The translations under genes and the position numbers were made by a program. A DNA stretch of 64,000 nt from Spectribacter acetivorans (lineage in GTDB: Bacteria > Pseudomonadota > Gammaproteobacteria > Nevskiales > Salinisphaeraceae). The DNA is taken from contig NZ_JAVRHY010000013.1 of the NCBI RefSeq assembly GCF_031846305.1, forward strand, positions 17,433-81,432, read 5' to 3'. The notes under the pieces were generated by a model. The model searched no databases and was not told the DNA's origin. It saw nothing but the letters and a program-made list of their open reading frames with translations. This document shows positions 52,397-61,197 of the stretch, one piece after another. Within the stretch, counting starts at the first letter, position 1. Each line of letters opens with the position of its first letter.

Positions 52397-52702
52397 ATGG
52401 CGAAGAAAAGCATGGTGGCGCGCGACGTTAAGCGCGCCCAGATGGTCAAGAAGTACGCGGCCAAGCGCGCCGAACTCAAGGCGCGCTGTGTCGACATCAA
52501 TCTGCCGCCGGAAGAGCGCTTCGCGGCCGGGCAGGAGTTGCAGCGGTTGCCGCGCGACGCCAGCCCCACCCGTATGCGCAATCGCTGTCAGGTCACGGGC
52601 CGGCCGCGCGGTTACTACCGCAAGTTCGGTCTGGCGCGGAACAAGATTCGAGAAGCGGCCATGAACGGGGAAATCCCCGGTCTGGTGAAGTCCAGTTGGT
52701 AA
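52397..52702 (+). CDS. rpsN: 30S ribosomal protein S14 (zinc-free type)
   Basis: 101 residues, the long zinc-independent form of gammaproteobacteria. It lacks the CxxC pairs of the short form and has RNRCQVTGRPRGYYRKFGL and the terminal REAAMNGEIPGLVKSSW. It assembles into the 30S head. Confidence 0.98.
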   Translation: MAKKSMVARDVKRAQMVKKYAAKRAELKARCVDINLPPEERFAAGQELQRLPRDASPTRMRNRCQVTGRPRGYYRKFGLARNKIREAAMNGEIPGLVKSSW

Positions 52703-52770
52703 CAGTGTTGTGGTCGCCGCGGCTCAGGTCGCATGGGCCACGGAATCACCGAATATAGGTATCGGTACAT

Positions 52771-53166
52771 ATGAGTATGACTGACCCAATCTCCGACATG
52801 CTGACCCGGATTCGTAACGGGCAGACAGCGGAGAAGACCCAGGTGAGCATGCCGGCATCGAAGCTCAAGAAAGCGATCGCCGAAGTGCTCCGCGACGAAG
52901 GCTACATCCAGGATTTCGCGGAAACCGAGGTGGGCGGCAAACCGCAGCTCACGGTTCGGTTGAAGTATTTCCAGGGTCAGCCCGTGATCGAACGAATCGA
53001 GCGGATCAGCAAGCCCGGACTGCGCATTTATCGGGGCAAGAATGATCTCCCGAGCATCGTCGGCGGGTTGGGTATCGCCATTGTGTCCACGTCCCAGGGC
53101 GTGATGACCGATCGCGCGGCGCGCGACGGCGGGCACGGTGGCGAAGTGCTTTGCATGGTCGCGTAA
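52771..53166 (+). CDS. rpsH: 30S ribosomal protein S8
   Basis: 131 residues (E. coli 130). MTDPISDMLTRIRNGQ at the start and the C-terminal GIAIVSTSQGVMTDRAAR and GGEVLCMVA are conserved. In E. coli S8 represses the spc operon by binding near rplE. An ATG at 52777 would also serve; the 68-bp spacer before it shows no clear signal. Confidence 0.97.
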   Translation: MSMTDPISDMLTRIRNGQTAEKTQVSMPASKLKKAIAEVLRDEGYIQDFAETEVGGKPQLTVRLKYFQGQPVIERIERISKPGLRIYRGKNDLPSIVGGLGIAIVSTSQGVMTDRAARDGGHGGEVLCMVA

Positions 53167-53190
53167 CCCCAGTCAGAGGCAACGTAAGCA

Positions 53191-53721
53191 ATGTCCAGAG
53201 TCGCAAAGGCGCCGATCAACATCCCGTCCGGCACCGAAGTCAAGCTCGACGGGGGGGTCGTGTCGGTCAAGGGCAAGAACGGCGTGCTCGAATTCCGCCT
53301 GCCCGTCGATACCAGCCTCGAAATCGAGGATGGGGAGGCGCGCGCGGTATCCACCGCCCGGGTGACCAACCTGGCGATGGCCGGCAGTGTCCGGGCGATC
53401 GTCGCCAATATGGTCCACGGCGTGTCGGAAGGTTTCGAGCGCAAGCTTGAATTGGTGGGCGTGGGGTATCGTGCCCAGGCGCAGGGCAAGAATCTGAATC
53501 TGGCGCTGGGCTTTTCGCATCCGGTCGTGTACGAGGTGCCGGAAGGCGTCACGGTGGAAACCCCGAGCCAGACGGAAGTCCTGGTCAAGGGGGCGGACAA
53601 GCAGGCCGTCGGTCAGGCTGCCGCCAACATTCGCGCCTTCCGCCCGCCGGAACCCTATAAGGGCAAGGGTGTGCGCTACGCCGATGAGCGCGTGATCCGC
53701 AAGGAAGCCAAGAAGAAGTAG
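53191..53721 (+). CDS. rplF: 50S ribosomal protein L6
   Basis: 176 residues (E. coli 177). MSRVAKAPINIPSGTEVKLDG opens the first of two similar domains; the second ends with the conserved RAFRPPEPYKGKGVRYADE. It binds near the sarcin-ricin loop. Confidence 0.98.
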   Translation: MSRVAKAPINIPSGTEVKLDGGVVSVKGKNGVLEFRLPVDTSLEIEDGEARAVSTARVTNLAMAGSVRAIVANMVHGVSEGFERKLELVGVGYRAQAQGKNLNLALGFSHPVVYEVPEGVTVETPSQTEVLVKGADKQAVGQAAANIRAFRPPEPYKGKGVRYADERVIRKEAKKK

Positions 53722-53771
53722 CGCCGATACCGACGCTCCATTTGCAACCGTTTGGTACGGAAACCGCAATC

Positions 53772-54128
53772 ATGCACAAGAAACAGGTAAGTCGACTCCG
53801 CCGGGCCCGCCGCACGCGCATGCAGATGCGTGCGCAGGGTGCGCACCGCCTGGTGGTCAATCGGACGCCGCGACATATCTACGCGCAGATCATTGCGCCG
53901 GCAGGCGACCGCACGCTGGTGTCGGCCTCCACGCTGGAAAAGGATCTGCGTGCGTCGCTGGGCGTTACCGGAAACACCGAGGCGGCCAAGGCCGTGGGCC
54001 GTGCGATCGCCGACAAGGCCAAGGCGGCCGGGATCGAGTCGGTGTCGTTCGACCGGTCGGGATTCGCCTATCACGGGCGGGTCAAGGCACTGGCCGACGC
54101 TGCCCGCGAGGGTGGTCTGCAGTTTTAA
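53772..54128 (+). CDS. rplR: 50S ribosomal protein L18
   Basis: 118 residues (E. coli 117), starting MHKKQVSRLRRARRTR; an ATG at 53742 is upstream of the family start and is rejected. HRLVVNRTPRHIYAQIIAP and the terminal FDRSGFAYHGRVKALADAAR are conserved. It binds 5S rRNA with L5. Confidence 0.97.
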   Translation: MHKKQVSRLRRARRTRMQMRAQGAHRLVVNRTPRHIYAQIIAPAGDRTLVSASTLEKDLRASLGVTGNTEAAKAVGRAIADKAKAAGIESVSFDRSGFAYHGRVKALADAAREGGLQF

Positions 54129-54217
54129 TGCAAGGTGACCGACCCTGCATCGCGGCGTGATTGCCGTGTGCGGCGGGCCGGTCACTGATCGAGAGTCACG
54201 AATCACTAGAGTCAAAC

Positions 54218-54718
54218 ATGGCACAGGTTGAACGTACGGAAGGCGACCTTCTCGAGAAGCTCATCGCCGTGAATCGTGTGGCCAAGGTGGTCAAGGGTGG
54301 CCGCCAGTTCGGTTTCACCGCGCTGACCGTGGTCGGCAACGGGGACGGCAAGGTCGGCTTCGGCTATGGCAAGGCCCGCGAGGTGCCCCTGGCCATCCAG
54401 AAGGCCATGGAAGCCGCGCGCAAGAACATGGTGGATGTACGCCTCAAGGGCAGTACCATCCAGCACGCGACCACCGGCTGGCACGGTTCCAGCAAGGTCA
54501 TCATGCGCCCGGCCAGCGACGGTACCGGCGTGATTGCCGGTGGCGCGATGCGAGCGGTGCTGGAAGTTGCCGGCGTCGGCAACGTGCTGGCCAAGAGCTA
54601 TGGCTCGCGCAATCCCATCAACGTGGTTCGGGCAACGGTCAATGGTCTGCGGGACATGCATGACCCGCAGTTCATTGCGGCCAAGCGTGGCCTGAGTGTC
54701 GAACAACTCACCGCGTAA
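54218..54718 (+). CDS. rpsE: 30S ribosomal protein S5
   Basis: 166 residues (E. coli 167). It contains LIAVNRVAKVVKGGRQFGF, the double-stranded RNA-binding part, and GSGVIAGGAMRAVLE-type text (GTGVIAGGAMRAVLEVAGV). The region linked to spectinomycin response looks wild type. The 89-bp spacer before it includes GTGACCG / CGGTCAC pairing at 54135-54141 and 54179-54185. Confidence 0.97.
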   Translation: MAQVERTEGDLLEKLIAVNRVAKVVKGGRQFGFTALTVVGNGDGKVGFGYGKAREVPLAIQKAMEAARKNMVDVRLKGSTIQHATTGWHGSSKVIMRPASDGTGVIAGGAMRAVLEVAGVGNVLAKSYGSRNPINVVRATVNGLRDMHDPQFIAAKRGLSVEQLTA

Positions 54719-54738
54719 TCCCGGACAGGCAGGACATC

Positions 54739-54933
54739 ATGGCGAACGATAGCGCGAAACAAATCAATGTCACTCTGGTGCGCAGCACGGCCGGTCGGCT
54801 GGAGAAGCACCGTGCCTGCGTGCGCGGGCTGGGCCTGCGTCGGATGCACCAGACGGTGACGGTCGCGGCAACGCCCGAGAATATGGGCATGATCAACCGC
54901 GTGTCCTACATGCTGTCGGTCGAGGAGGCCTGA
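54739..54933 (+). CDS. rpmD: 50S ribosomal protein L30
   Basis: 64 residues (E. coli 59). It has VTLVRSTAGRLEKHRACVRGLGL and RMHQTVTVAATPENMGMINRV in pieces, the complete L30 pattern. It lies 2 bp before rplO. Confidence 0.96.
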   Translation: MANDSAKQINVTLVRSTAGRLEKHRACVRGLGLRRMHQTVTVAATPENMGMINRVSYMLSVEEA

Positions 54934-54935
54934 TC

Positions 54936-55364
54936 ATGCGTTTGAACGATCTTCATCCGGGCGAAGGGTCCCGGCAGGCGGAAAAGCGGGTCGGTCGTGG
55001 TCCGGGTTCCGGTCTCGGCAAGACAGCCGGTCGTGGCCACAAGGGCCAGAAGGCCCGTTCCGGTGGTTATCACAAGGTCGGCTTCGAGGGCGGTCAGATG
55101 CCGCTGCAGCGGCGCGTGCCCAAGCGTGGCTTCCGTTCGGTCACCGAGCAGACCGTGGCGGTCCGTCTCGACGCCCTGAACAAGCTTAGCGGCACAGTCG
55201 ATCTGGCTACGCTCAAGGACGCCGGCATCGTGCCGCGCGAGGCCAAGCGGGCCAAGGTGATCGCCTCCGGGCAGATCACCGCTGCGGTGGAGCTCCAGGG
55301 TATTCGTGCCTCCGCCGGTGCGGCGAAGGCCATCGCGGAAGCCGGCGGCAAGGTCGAGGGGTAA
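54936..55364 (+). CDS. rplO: 50S ribosomal protein L15
   Basis: 142 residues (E. coli 144). MRLNDLHPGEGSRQAEKRVG and the Gly-rich extension GSGLGKTAGRGHKGQKARSG that penetrates the 23S rRNA are present, with GGQMPLQRRVPKRGF. It ends 3 bp before secY. Confidence 0.98.
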   Translation: MRLNDLHPGEGSRQAEKRVGRGPGSGLGKTAGRGHKGQKARSGGYHKVGFEGGQMPLQRRVPKRGFRSVTEQTVAVRLDALNKLSGTVDLATLKDAGIVPREAKRAKVIASGQITAAVELQGIRASAGAAKAIAEAGGKVEG

Positions 55365-55367
55365 TAC

Positions 55368-56711
55368 GTGGCACGAGGCGCCAAAAACACGGGCGGCGGC
55401 ATGATGCCGGATGCGGGAAAGCTCACCGAGGTGCGGCAGCGTCTGCTGTTCCTGCTGGGCGCGCTGATCGTATTCCGCATCGGTTCGTTCATTCCGGTGC
55501 CGGGCATCGATCCGGCGCAGCTGGCGCAGATGTTCGAGCGCCAGTCGGGCACCATCCTGGATCTCGGTGTCATGTTCACCGGCGGTGCGCTCGAGCGCCT
55601 GTCGATTCTGGCGCTGGGCGTGATGCCCTATATCTCGGCCTCCATCATCATGCAGTTGATGACGGCCACGGTGCCTTCGCTGAAGGAAAAGAAGAAGGAG
55701 GGCGAGGCCGGCCGTCGTCAGATAACCCAGTACACCCGCTACGGCACCCTGGGTCTGGCGAGTTTTCAGTCGATCGGCACCGGTATCGCGCTGTGGAACC
55801 AGGGCATTGCCCTGGACGGCGTGACCCAGTACAGCTTCATCTTCACCACCGCCATCTGCCTGACCACCGGCGCCCTGTTCCTTATGTGGCTGGGCGAGCA
55901 GGTCACCGAGCGGGGTATCGGTAACGGCATCTCGATCCTGATTTTCGCCAGTATCGTGTCGGGGCTGCCATCGGCGATAGGCGGCACCATGGATCTGGTG
56001 CGCACCGGCGAGCTCAATGCGCTCACCGCGGTCGTCCTGTTCATCGGCGCACTGGCGGTGCTGGGCTTCGTGGTGTTCATGGAACGCGCCCAGCGGCGGA
56101 TTCCGGTGCATCACGCCCAGCGACAACGCGGGCGCAAGATGTACGGGTCCCAGACCCAGCATCTGCCGCTGAAGCTGAATATGGCGGGTGTGATTCCGCC
56201 GATTTTTGCCTCCAGCATCATCCTGTTTCCCGCCACCATCGTCCGCTTCCTGGGCGAGGGCGGCACCATCGGCAACTGGGTGGCCAACGCGATTTCGCCG
56301 GGGCAGCCGCTGTACGTGCTGCTGTACTCGCTGATGATCATCTTCTTCTGCTTTTTCTACACGGCACTGGTGTTCGATTCGCGCGAAACCGCCGACAACC
56401 TCAAGCGCTCCGGTGCGTTCATTCCCGGTGTACGTCCCGGTGTGCAGACGGCCAACTACATCGACACCGTGCTGACGCGGCTGACGGTGGCCGGCGCGGC
56501 CTATATCACGGCGGTCTGCCTGTTGCCGGAGTTCCTGATTCTGCAGTGGAACGTGCCGTTCTACTTCGGTGGCACCTCGCTGTTGATCATCGTGGTAGTG
56601 GTCATGGACTTCATGTCGCAGCTGCAGGCACACCTGATGTCGCATCAGTACGAGGGTCTGCTGAAGAAGGCCAACCTCAAGGGCCACGGCGGCGCGGGGA
56701 TGTTGCGCTGA
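55368..56711 (+). CDS. secY: Preprotein translocase subunit SecY
   Basis: 447 residues starting at GTG (E. coli 443). Ten membrane segments can be traced. Signature pieces include RIGSFIPVPGID, the plug region MFTGGALERLSILALGVMPYI, RGIGNGISILIF and the cytoplasmic loop before HLPLKLNMAGVIPPIFASS. It is the channel of the Sec translocase. The next gene, rpmJ, follows after 113 bp. Confidence 0.98.
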   Translation: MARGAKNTGGGMMPDAGKLTEVRQRLLFLLGALIVFRIGSFIPVPGIDPAQLAQMFERQSGTILDLGVMFTGGALERLSILALGVMPYISASIIMQLMTATVPSLKEKKKEGEAGRRQITQYTRYGTLGLASFQSIGTGIALWNQGIALDGVTQYSFIFTTAICLTTGALFLMWLGEQVTERGIGNGISILIFASIVSGLPSAIGGTMDLVRTGELNALTAVVLFIGALAVLGFVVFMERAQRRIPVHHAQRQRGRKMYGSQTQHLPLKLNMAGVIPPIFASSIILFPATIVRFLGEGGTIGNWVANAISPGQPLYVLLYSLMIIFFCFFYTALVFDSRETADNLKRSGAFIPGVRPGVQTANYIDTVLTRLTVAGAAYITAVCLLPEFLILQWNVPFYFGGTSLLIIVVVVMDFMSQLQAHLMSHQYEGLLKKANLKGHGGAGMLR

Positions 56712-56824
56712 ATTGGAGCGAGCGGCGACGGACGCAAGGCGCATTGCGAGGCTGATTCGGCGCGAGCCGGGCAACGCGTTCCCCTTCGCGCCCCTCGCGG
56801 ATCAACGTTTTTAGGTGACGAACT

Positions 56825-56941
56825 ATGAAAGTCAGGGCATCGGTCAAGAAAATCTGCCGCAATTGCAAGATTGTCCGGCGCAACGGCGTGGTCATGGTCA
56901 TCTGTGCCACCGATCCGCGCCACAAGCAGCGGCAGGGTTGA
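56825..56941 (+). CDS. rpmJ: 50S ribosomal protein L36
   Basis: 38 residues beginning MKVRASVKKICRNCK and ending RHKQRQG, the normal length. Zinc ligands Cys11, Cys14, Cys27 and His32 are all present, so this is the zinc-binding (C+) form. It is too short for most gene finders and sits exactly where rpmJ lies in the spc operon. Confidence 0.96.
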   Translation: MKVRASVKKICRNCKIVRRNGVVMVICATDPRHKQRQG

Positions 56942-56963
56942 ATTATCTGCCGAGAAACGGTAC

Positions 56964-57017
56964 ATTGGCCGGCTTTCCCGGGGGTCCCGCGAGGTTCCGC
57001 CCGCGGCCGCGGCCAAT
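56964..57017 (+). promoter_or_regulatory. Leader structure before rpsM (alpha operon)
   Basis: ATTGGCCG (56964-56971) pairs with CGGCCAAT (57010-57017), closing a 38-base GC-rich loop that can form further stems. In enterobacteria S4 represses the alpha operon by binding a pseudoknot immediately before and around the rpsM start; this structure is 32 bases upstream of the ATG. The pseudoknot itself was not confirmed. Confidence 0.35.
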
Positions 57018-57049
57018 GCCTTTGATCAACGGTTAGCGAAGGTCCTTCA

Positions 57050-57406
57050 ATGGCGCGAATTGCTGGAGTCAATCTCCCGATCAACAAGCACGCGGTAGTG
57101 GCGCTTACGTCGCTCTACGGTGTCGGCCCCACGCGGGCGAAACTCATCTGTGAGACCGCGCAGGTCGGCACCGATACGAAGATCAAGGACCTCACCGAAG
57201 GCGAGGTCGAGCAGCTTCGCGCCGCCGTGGGTCAGTACACCATCGAGGGCGACCTCCGGCGCGAGGTGTCGATGAACATCAAGCGCCTGATGGACCTGGG
57301 TTGCTATCGCGGTATCCGTCATCGGCGCGGATTGCCGGTACGCGGCCAGCAGACGCAGACCAACGCACGCACCCGCAAGGGGCCGCGTCGTCCCATCCGT
57401 CGCTAG
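57050..57406 (+). CDS. rpsM: 30S ribosomal protein S13
   Basis: 118 residues, as in E. coli. MARIAGVNLPINKHAVVALTS and the C-terminal RGLPVRGQQTQTNARTRKGP are conserved; the helix-two-turns-helix motif is GVGPTRAKLICE. It contacts the P-site tRNA and forms bridges to the 50S subunit. First gene of the alpha operon. Confidence 0.98.
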   Translation: MARIAGVNLPINKHAVVALTSLYGVGPTRAKLICETAQVGTDTKIKDLTEGEVEQLRAAVGQYTIEGDLRREVSMNIKRLMDLGCYRGIRHRRGLPVRGQQTQTNARTRKGPRRPIRR

Positions 57407-57462
57407 TCGCGACGAGAGGGTAATTCCGGCCTCCGGGTCAGATCACGGGCATTAATACGACT

Positions 57463-57867
57463 ATGGCGACAGAGAGCACGGGAACGAGCACGCGGGCGCG
57501 CAAGGCCAGGGCCAAGCGCAACGTGGCCGAAGGTATTGCGCATATTCACGCGACCTTCAACAACACCATCATCACCATTTCGGACCGGCAGGGCAATGTG
57601 CTGGCTTGGGCCACTGCCGGCGGCAGCGGTTTCAAGGGCTCGCGCAAGAGCACGCCGTTCGCTGCCCAGGTGGCGGCCGAAAAGGCCGGTCAGGGTGCTG
57701 CGGACTACGGCGTGAAGAATCTCGAAGTGCGCGTGAAGGGACCCGGTCCGGGTCGTGAAGCCGCGGTTCGTTCGCTCAACGGCGCCGGCTTCAAGGTCAC
57801 CAGCATCATCGACGTGACCCCCATTCCGCACAACGGCTGTCGCCCGGCGAAAAAGCGCCGCGTCTAG
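57463..57867 (+). CDS. rpsK: 30S ribosomal protein S11
   Basis: 134 residues (E. coli 129), the excess being at the N-terminus (MATESTGTSTRARKARAKRN). It has GIAHIHATFNNTIITISDRQGN, GFKGSRKSTPFAAQ and DVTPIPHNGCRPAKKRRV. It lies on the 30S platform. Confidence 0.98.
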   Translation: MATESTGTSTRARKARAKRNVAEGIAHIHATFNNTIITISDRQGNVLAWATAGGSGFKGSRKSTPFAAQVAAEKAGQGAADYGVKNLEVRVKGPGPGREAAVRSLNGAGFKVTSIIDVTPIPHNGCRPAKKRRV

Positions 57868-57881
57868 AGGATTCAACGAAT

Positions 57882-58511
57882 ATGGCCAAGTTCATCGGTC
57901 CCAAGTGCAAGCTGTCGCGCCGCGCCGGCACGGACCTGTTCCTCAAGGGACGGGGTCGTTCGCTGGAAGGCAAGTGCAAGCTCGATTCCCCACCCGGTGC
58001 GCGCGGTGGCGGCGGGCAACGGCGCCAGCGGCTGTCGGATTACGCGCTGCAGCTGCGGGAAAAGCAGAAGCTGCGGCACATGTACGGCGTGCTCGAGCGG
58101 CAGTTCCGTAACTACTACAAGAAGGCGGCCCAGCAGAAGGGCGCTACCGGCACGCTGCTGTTGCAGTTGCTGGAGCGGCGACTGGATAACGTGGTGTACC
58201 GCATGGGTTTTGCCAGCACCCGTGCCGAGGCGCGCCAGCTGGTCAGCCATCGGTTGATTGCGGTCAACGGCTACCCGGTCAACATCCCCTCCTATCAGGT
58301 CAAGGAAGGTGATGAAATCGAGGTGCGCGAAAAGGCCAAGCAGCAGACCCGCATTCACGCGGCCATCGAAGTTGCCAGCCAGCTCGGCATCAGCGACTGG
58401 GTCGATGTTGACGAGAAGAAGCTGACCGGGACGTTCAAGACGGTGCCCGATCGCGACCAGATTCTTCAGGAAATCAACGAAAATCTGGTGGTCGAGCTCT
58501 ACTCCAAGTAA
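57882..58511 (+). CDS. rpsD: 30S ribosomal protein S4
   Basis: 209 residues (E. coli 206). FIGPKCKLSRRAGTDLFLKG and the S4 RNA-binding domain RLDNVVYRMGFASTRAEARQ ... HRLIAVNGYPVNIPSY are intact. It initiates 30S assembly and in enterobacteria represses the alpha operon. The loop after residue 38 is Gly/Arg-rich (GARGGGGQRRQRL), slightly longer than usual. Confidence 0.98.
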   Translation: MAKFIGPKCKLSRRAGTDLFLKGRGRSLEGKCKLDSPPGARGGGGQRRQRLSDYALQLREKQKLRHMYGVLERQFRNYYKKAAQQKGATGTLLLQLLERRLDNVVYRMGFASTRAEARQLVSHRLIAVNGYPVNIPSYQVKEGDEIEVREKAKQQTRIHAAIEVASQLGISDWVDVDEKKLTGTFKTVPDRDQILQEINENLVVELYSK

Positions 58512-58560
58512 GCCGCCGACCTTTGAACCTTCAGTCAACGCCTTGTTGAGAGGATTGCGA

Positions 58561-59562
58561 ATGCAGCCTGCATCCACACAATTGCTCAAGCCGCGCCTGG
58601 TCGAGGTCGAGCAGATCAGCGACCGACGGTCCCGCGTGGCCCTCGAGCCGCTCGAGCGCGGCTACGGTCATACGCTGGGCAACGCCCTGCGCCGGATTCT
58701 GTTGTCGTCCATTCCGGGCGCCGCCATTACCGAAGTCAGCATCGACGGCGTGCTGCACGAGTACACCACGGTCGAGGGCATGCAGGAAGACGTCATCGAC
58801 GTCCTGCTCAACCTCAAGAACGTGGCAGTGCGCATGCACAGTCGTGAAGAAGCCGAACTGCATCTGAACAAGAAGGGCCCGGGCCCGGTGCTGGCCGGCG
58901 ACATCACCACCGATCACGATGTCGAGATCATCAATCCGGATCTGGTGATTGCCAACCTCACCAGCGGTTCTCTGCAGATGAGTCTCAAGGTGCGCCGCGG
59001 CCGCGGTTACGAGCCTGCCCAGAGCAAGGCGGAACCGGGTGACGACGATACCGGGGCCACTGAAATCGGCGCCCTGCGTCTGGACGCGTCCTTTTCGCCG
59101 ATCCGGCGGGTCAGCTACACGGTGGAGCGTGCGCGTGTCGAACAGCGTACGGACCTCGACAAGCTGGTGCTGGACATCGAGACCAACGGCAGCGTCGAGC
59201 CGACCGAGGCGATCCGTTTCGCTGCGGGTACGCTCTACGATCAGCTGTCGGTATTCGTGGATCTCGAAGCCAAGCCGGTGGCGGCGGCTGCCAGCAAGGA
59301 AAGCGGCGTCAACCCGATCCTGCTGAAGGCCATCGACGAGCTGGACCTCACGGTTCGTTCGACCAACTGCCTCAAGGCCGAGAACATCCACTATGTGGGT
59401 GATCTGGTCCAGCGCAGCGAGAACGAACTCATGAAGACGCCGAATCTCGGCAAGAAGTCGCTGACCGAAATCAGCGAAGTGCTCAGCGAGCACGGTCTCA
59501 AGCTCGGCATGAGCCTCGAAGACTGGCCGCCGGCGGAACTGGAAACGGCCAACGCGGGCTGA
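58561..59562 (+). CDS. rpoA: DNA-directed RNA polymerase subunit alpha
   Basis: 333 residues (E. coli 329). The N-terminal assembly domain has LEPLERGYGHTLGNALRRILLSSIPG, then a linker, and the C-terminal domain that contacts UP elements and activators (STNCLKAENIHYVGDLVQRSE, TPNLGKKSLTEI). GAGGA lies 7 bases before the ATG at 58561; a TTG at 58543 is rejected. Confidence 0.98.
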   Translation: MQPASTQLLKPRLVEVEQISDRRSRVALEPLERGYGHTLGNALRRILLSSIPGAAITEVSIDGVLHEYTTVEGMQEDVIDVLLNLKNVAVRMHSREEAELHLNKKGPGPVLAGDITTDHDVEIINPDLVIANLTSGSLQMSLKVRRGRGYEPAQSKAEPGDDDTGATEIGALRLDASFSPIRRVSYTVERARVEQRTDLDKLVLDIETNGSVEPTEAIRFAAGTLYDQLSVFVDLEAKPVAAAASKESGVNPILLKAIDELDLTVRSTNCLKAENIHYVGDLVQRSENELMKTPNLGKKSLTEISEVLSEHGLKLGMSLEDWPPAELETANAG

Positions 59563-59595
59563 ATGCCTCCGCGTCGGCACAGGAGAAATTAAGTC

Positions 59596-59997
59596 ATGCG
59601 TCATCGCAAAAGCGGCAGCAATCTCGGGCGACCGTCGGATCATCGCCGGGCCATGATGCGGAACATGTCCGCATCGCTGTTCAAGAACGAACTCATAAAG
59701 ACCACCGTGCCGCGCGCCAAGGCCCTGCGCCAGGTGGCGGAACCGCTGATCACCCTGAGCAAGACTGATTCGGTCGCCAATCGCCGCCTTGCGTTCTCGC
59801 GCCTGCGGGACAAGGAAGCGGTAGGCAAGCTGTTCACCGAGCTGGGCCAGCGTTATGCCGAACGCCCGGGCGGCTATCTGCGGATTCTCAAGTGTGGTTA
59901 TCGCGCCGGCGACAACGCCCCGATGGCCTATGTGGAACTGGTCGACCGGCCGGTTGCCATGGAAGACGAGGGCGGACAGGAAACGGCCGAGGCCTGA
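59596..59997 (+). CDS. rplQ: 50S ribosomal protein L17
   Basis: 133 residues (E. coli 127). MRHRKSGSNLGRPSDHRRAMM and the terminal GGYLRILKCGYRAGDNAPMAYVELV are conserved; the last residues are acidic. Final gene of the alpha operon, followed by a strong terminator. Confidence 0.98.
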   Translation: MRHRKSGSNLGRPSDHRRAMMRNMSASLFKNELIKTTVPRAKALRQVAEPLITLSKTDSVANRRLAFSRLRDKEAVGKLFTELGQRYAERPGGYLRILKCGYRAGDNAPMAYVELVDRPVAMEDEGGQETAEA

Positions 59998-60025
59998 TCC
60001 GGGCCCGCAGATCGATGCCTAACTG

Positions 60026-60051
60026 AAGCCGGCTTTCGAGCCGGCTTTTTC
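60026..60051 (+). terminator. Rho-independent terminator of the ribosomal gene block
   Basis: Stem AAGCCGGCT / AGCCGGCTT (9 bp) with the stable tetraloop TTCG, ending in five T. It lies 28 bases after the rplQ stop and closes the block that began at rpsL. Confidence 0.93.
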
Positions 60052-60131
60052 GTGGGCGACGCCTTCGCCGGCTGATGGGCAGCGTATCTCTGGTAGACTC
60101 ACTGCATCGATTTGATGCCCAAATGTTTATC

Positions 60132-61196
60132 ATGATCAAAGCGTTACAAAACGCGCTGGCGCTGATTCTGGTGCTGGCCCCGACCACCCTGCTTGCCGAT
60201 GCGGTTTATCTGGCGGACGAAAGCGTCATCAAGGGCGAGATTATCTCGCTGGATGGCGAGGCGCTGGAGATCGAGACCAGCTTCGCCGGCACGCTGACCG
60301 TGGAGCGGGACGCCATCGACGGGCTTGCCACCGATGAACCGATGGTCATCACCACCGAGGAAGGTGACGAGGTGGAGGGGCGGCTGGCCTTCGTGCCCGG
60401 CGAAGGGCAACGCATCGCCGATTCCGCGTTTGGCACCACTACCTTCGAACTCTCGCGTCTGAGCGCGTTACGCGGTGCCGGCGAGCCGTCACCCGCCGAG
60501 GTGCGCCTGGCGGAACTGCGCGAACGGCGGGCGAACCTCTGGTCCGGGCAGTTGCTGGTCGGCCTCGGCGGTACGTCGGGTAATTCGGAAAGCCGTAGCC
60601 TCAATTTCGGCGCGCGCGCCAAGCGCGAAGCCGAGGATGATCGGCTGTTCCTGAACCTGCTGGTGAACAAGGCGCAGCAGGATGGTGTGGAATCGGCCGA
60701 CGAGAAGATCGGCACGGTAAGGCTGGAACGGGATTTCTCGGAACGTTTCTTCGTGTTCGCCCAGACCGAGGCAGAGCGTGACGATTTCGAGAACATCGAC
60801 TTCCGTTCCACTACCACGCTCGGCCCGGGCTATTTCTTCCTGGAACGTCCGGGACACCAGCTCAAGGGCCGCATGGGTCTGGGTTACGAGTACATTGCCC
60901 GCAATACGGGTCAGGACGAAAGCGAGGCGGTCCTGACGCTTGGCTACGACTATCTGCTGGATGTATCCGATTGGTTCCAGTTCACCCACAATCTGACCGT
61001 GATCCCGCAGGTCAGTGATTCGCCGGCGGACAATTTCCGGGTGGACTCGACGCTGGCGCTGGAAGCGCCGCTCGGGGGGTCATCCCTGTGGTCGCTGGCG
61101 GCCCAGTATCGCCATCAGTACAACAACAACCCCGAGCCGGGCGTCGAGGATCTGGATGCCACCTATCTACTGAATCTGGCGCGAACGTTCGAGTAG
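60132..61196 (+). CDS. DUF481-type outer-membrane beta-barrel protein
   Basis: A 354-residue exported protein: signal peptide MIKALQNALALILVLAPTTL ending LLADA, then a beta-rich domain (residues about 25-130), a short Glu/Arg-rich helix, and a C-terminal barrel beginning LWSGQLLVGLGGTSGNSES with alternating strands (RSLNFGARAKREAEDDRLFL, GPGYFFLERPGHQLKGRMGLG). These resemble DUF481 (YdiY-like) outer-membrane proteins of unknown function. The barrel ends in Arg-Thr-Phe-Glu, so the Phe expected as last residue is penultimate. An ATG at 60123 is an alternative start. It converges with the araC gene with 1 bp between stops. Confidence 0.75.
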   Translation: MIKALQNALALILVLAPTTLLADAVYLADESVIKGEIISLDGEALEIETSFAGTLTVERDAIDGLATDEPMVITTEEGDEVEGRLAFVPGEGQRIADSAFGTTTFELSRLSALRGAGEPSPAEVRLAELRERRANLWSGQLLVGLGGTSGNSESRSLNFGARAKREAEDDRLFLNLLVNKAQQDGVESADEKIGTVRLERDFSERFFVFAQTEAERDDFENIDFRSTTTLGPGYFFLERPGHQLKGRMGLGYEYIARNTGQDESEAVLTLGYDYLLDVSDWFQFTHNLTVIPQVSDSPADNFRVDSTLALEAPLGGSSLWSLAAQYRHQYNNNPEPGVEDLDATYLLNLARTFE

Positions 61197-61197
61197 C